NCBI RefSeq assembly: GCF_014779765.1
Contig: NZ_JACXZA010000002.1
Span: 910,066 to 974,065, forward strand
Origin: Paenibacillus terricola
GTDB lineage: Bacteria > Bacillota > Bacilli > Paenibacillales > Paenibacillaceae
DNA length: 64,000 nt
Direction: 5' to 3'
This document shows positions 62,822-64,000 of this stretch, piece after piece (position 1 is the first letter of the stretch; each line of letters begins with the position of its first letter). Made by a program: the position numbers and the translations under genes. Under the pieces are notes generated by a model that had not been told where the DNA came from, ran no database searches, and saw only the letters and a program-made list of their open reading frames with translations.

Positions 62822-63526
62822 TTAACGAATCAACTTCCGAATCTCGTCGTCTACAATTCTTGTATCCCTTGGGGTAAAGAATACATGGGTGCCATCATCA
62901 ACGAGTGTAAAAGCATAGGCGAGAGGCTCATCCGTATAAAAGACCATCGAATAATAGGTTGGATCGCTGCCATTGTTTGGTGAGCTGTAATTCTGATTAT
63001 CCTTCCCGTTCTCTAATAGCATAATAAATTGCTCAGCTTCGCTATTGTTGAGAGTCTTGAATGGTTTGGTCTCGCCATAAAGATATAGTTCCACTCTAGC
63101 GACCTTGTCTTTAGGAACATCTTTATATTTGTACTTCATTGTTATGGCAAACTCATCGCTTGCATATAATCGGAATCCGCCAATTCTGGTCACATCTTCT
63201 GCGGCGATCATTTCATTAGTCTCAAATCCCTTGACCCGGTAAAGTTTTGTACCTATCTCTAGGAATGCAGCATCTCCTGATTTTGTTTTATAACTCGGGT
63301 TAGTGACGACATCCGCCACTTTAAAACTCACTTCACCAACTACCTCCTTGGTTACATCATTCGGATCCTTAATCACACTTTCAAATAATCCAGTATAAGA
63401 AGTTCCATTAAGTTTTACAAAATCGACCCAGTCGATCACGGAGTTCCCTTTAGTTGGATTTCCCGTCCTATTCGAACATCCGCCTAGCAATGCAACCACA
63501 ACCAGTACAAGCATCCATTTGTTCAT
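62822..63526 (-). CDS. Lipoprotein of unknown function
   Basis: The 234-residue precursor has a short signal peptide ending LLGGC (lipidated Cys17), then a soluble, beta-rich domain: VDFVKLNGTSYTGLF, KLYRVKGFETNEMIAAEDVT and YYSMVFYTDEPLAYAFTLVD. No enzyme motif or named family is recognisable. Similar Paenibacillaceae lipoproteins exist, but I cannot name a family. No operon partner; the MarR-type gene upstream is separated by a terminator. Confidence 0.75.
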   Translation of the reverse strand: MNKWMLVLVVVALLGGCSNRTGNPTKGNSVIDWVDFVKLNGTSYTGLFESVIKDPNDVTKEVVGEVSFKVADVVTNPSYKTKSGDAAFLEIGTKLYRVKGFETNEMIAAEDVTRIGGFRLYASDEFAITMKYKYKDVPKDKVARVELYLYGETKPFKTLNNSEAEQFIMLLENGKDNQNYSSPNNGSDPTYYSMVFYTDEPLAYAFTLVDDGTHVFFTPRDTRIVDDEIRKLIR

Positions 63527-63611
63527 AAGCTCCCCCCTACTTGATTTAGACGTATACTGGCGTAGGGTTGTTACAAAGACTTCTCTGTGTAATTCAATGT
63601 TTGTCTACACA

Positions 63612-63636
63612 AAAAACCTGTCATTTCGACAGGTTG
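63612..63636 (-). terminator. Terminator after the MarR-type regulator
   Basis: AACCTGTC and GACAGGTT form a stem followed by a run of T on the minus strand. Confidence 0.82.
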
Positions 63637-63713
63637 ACTCATAGAAGTCTCTCAAAGCTCCGCATAAGACTCAGGGGCTAACTGATACTCCTGTATTGCG
63701 TGTTGCTCAAAAG

Positions 63714-64000
63714 TTATATGCACTCATTAATTTTGATCAATATTTTCTTTAAGGTTTGCTTCTCCTCTTCGGAAAGAACTTGAACGATTTCGTCCTCCAC
63801 CTTTTGGAAGGAGTCATAAAAGTGTTCAATCAAATCAACGGCCTTTGGTAAAACATAAATATTTTTTTGCCGTTCATTATTGGCTGGAATTTTCCGTTCG
63901 ATGTATCCTTTCTGCTCAAGACCTTGAAGCATACTTGTAATGCTAGCCCCGCGCAGATGAAACCGATCGGCAAGATCCCTCTGAATTAATTCAGTTTCTT
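63714..64000 (-). CDS. MarR family transcriptional regulator (C-terminal part, runs off the window)
   Basis: The 95 codons present contain the recognition part of a MarR winged helix: ETELIQRDLADRFHLRGASI, TSMLQGLEQKGYIERK, then the wing NNERQKNIYVL, and a C-terminal dimerisation helix VEDEIVQVLSEEEKQTLKKI. The N-terminus and any start codon lie beyond base 64000. The target genes are not visible. Confidence 0.87.
   Translation of the reverse strand, partial: ETELIQRDLADRFHLRGASITSMLQGLEQKGYIERKIPANNERQKNIYVLPKAVDLIEHFYDSFQKVEDEIVQVLSEEEKQTLKKILIKINECI

Noticed and set aside
1-64000. CRISPR arrays, tRNA or rRNA genes, prophage modules
   Set aside because: No regularly spaced repeats, no cloverleaf-type sequences and no structural phage genes were seen; the phage-like scraps at 6.7-7.5 kb are isolated.

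Overview
The window looks like chromosomal DNA of a Paenibacillus-type Firmicute. The signs are strong AGGAGG-type ribosome binding sites, many GTG/TTG starts, a T-box leader, YesM/YesN-type two-component genes beside Lpl-type ABC transporters, lipoproteins with Firmicute-style signal peptides, and roughly 50% GC apart from one GC-rich island. No tRNA, rRNA, CRISPR array, replication origin or intact mobile element was found. Most genes lie on the minus strand.

Layout. 1-4.5 kb: the start of an erythromycin-esterase-like gene, asd (aspartate-semialdehyde dehydrogenase) behind a T-box leader that reads as lysine-specific, a small secreted protein and selO. 4.6-7.5 kb: a scrap region with a group II intron tail, a deletion-derived WYL regulator, an intact DJ-1/PfpI gene, and tails of a phage Gp37-like gene, a transposase, possibly a TcmP gene, and a serine recombinase. 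7.5-17.9 kb: a nine-gene minus-strand operon (M20 amidohydrolase, OppD, OppF, DppB, DppC, binding protein, SDR, MFS, flavin monooxygenase) that looks like uptake and breakdown of an N-acylated or peptide-like, possibly sulfur-containing, compound. 18.2-20.5 kb: a YdjC deacetylase, an SDR pseudogene and a MerR regulator.

20.6-28.6 kb: a five-gene operon encoding SWIM, HEAT-repeat, MoxR-type AAA+, DUF5682 and VWA proteins, related in content to the poorly understood E. coli yehL/M/P/Q set. This is the best candidate for an undescribed system. 28.9-41.9 kb: an FMN reductase, a two-domain isoprenoid synthase fusion, an MBL hydrolase, maa, the fused mutase icmF, two divergent glycosyltransferases, and a TetR gene with a YhgE/DUF3533-like membrane protein and likely operators. 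42.0-47.0 kb: a conspicuously GC-rich SWIM/SNF2 pair lying between two identical 29-bp terminators.

47.1-54.1 kb: a YesN/YesM two-component pair followed upstream by a complete Lpl-type ABC importer lacking an ATPase. 54.6-56.5 kb: a MutS-like ATPase translationally coupled to a small membrane protein. 56.8-62.7 kb: an ArgH-like lyase, amidohydrolase, binding protein and two permeases, expressed from a clear promoter through a leader with an intrinsic terminator (attenuator). The window ends with a lipoprotein and a partial MarR-type regulator.
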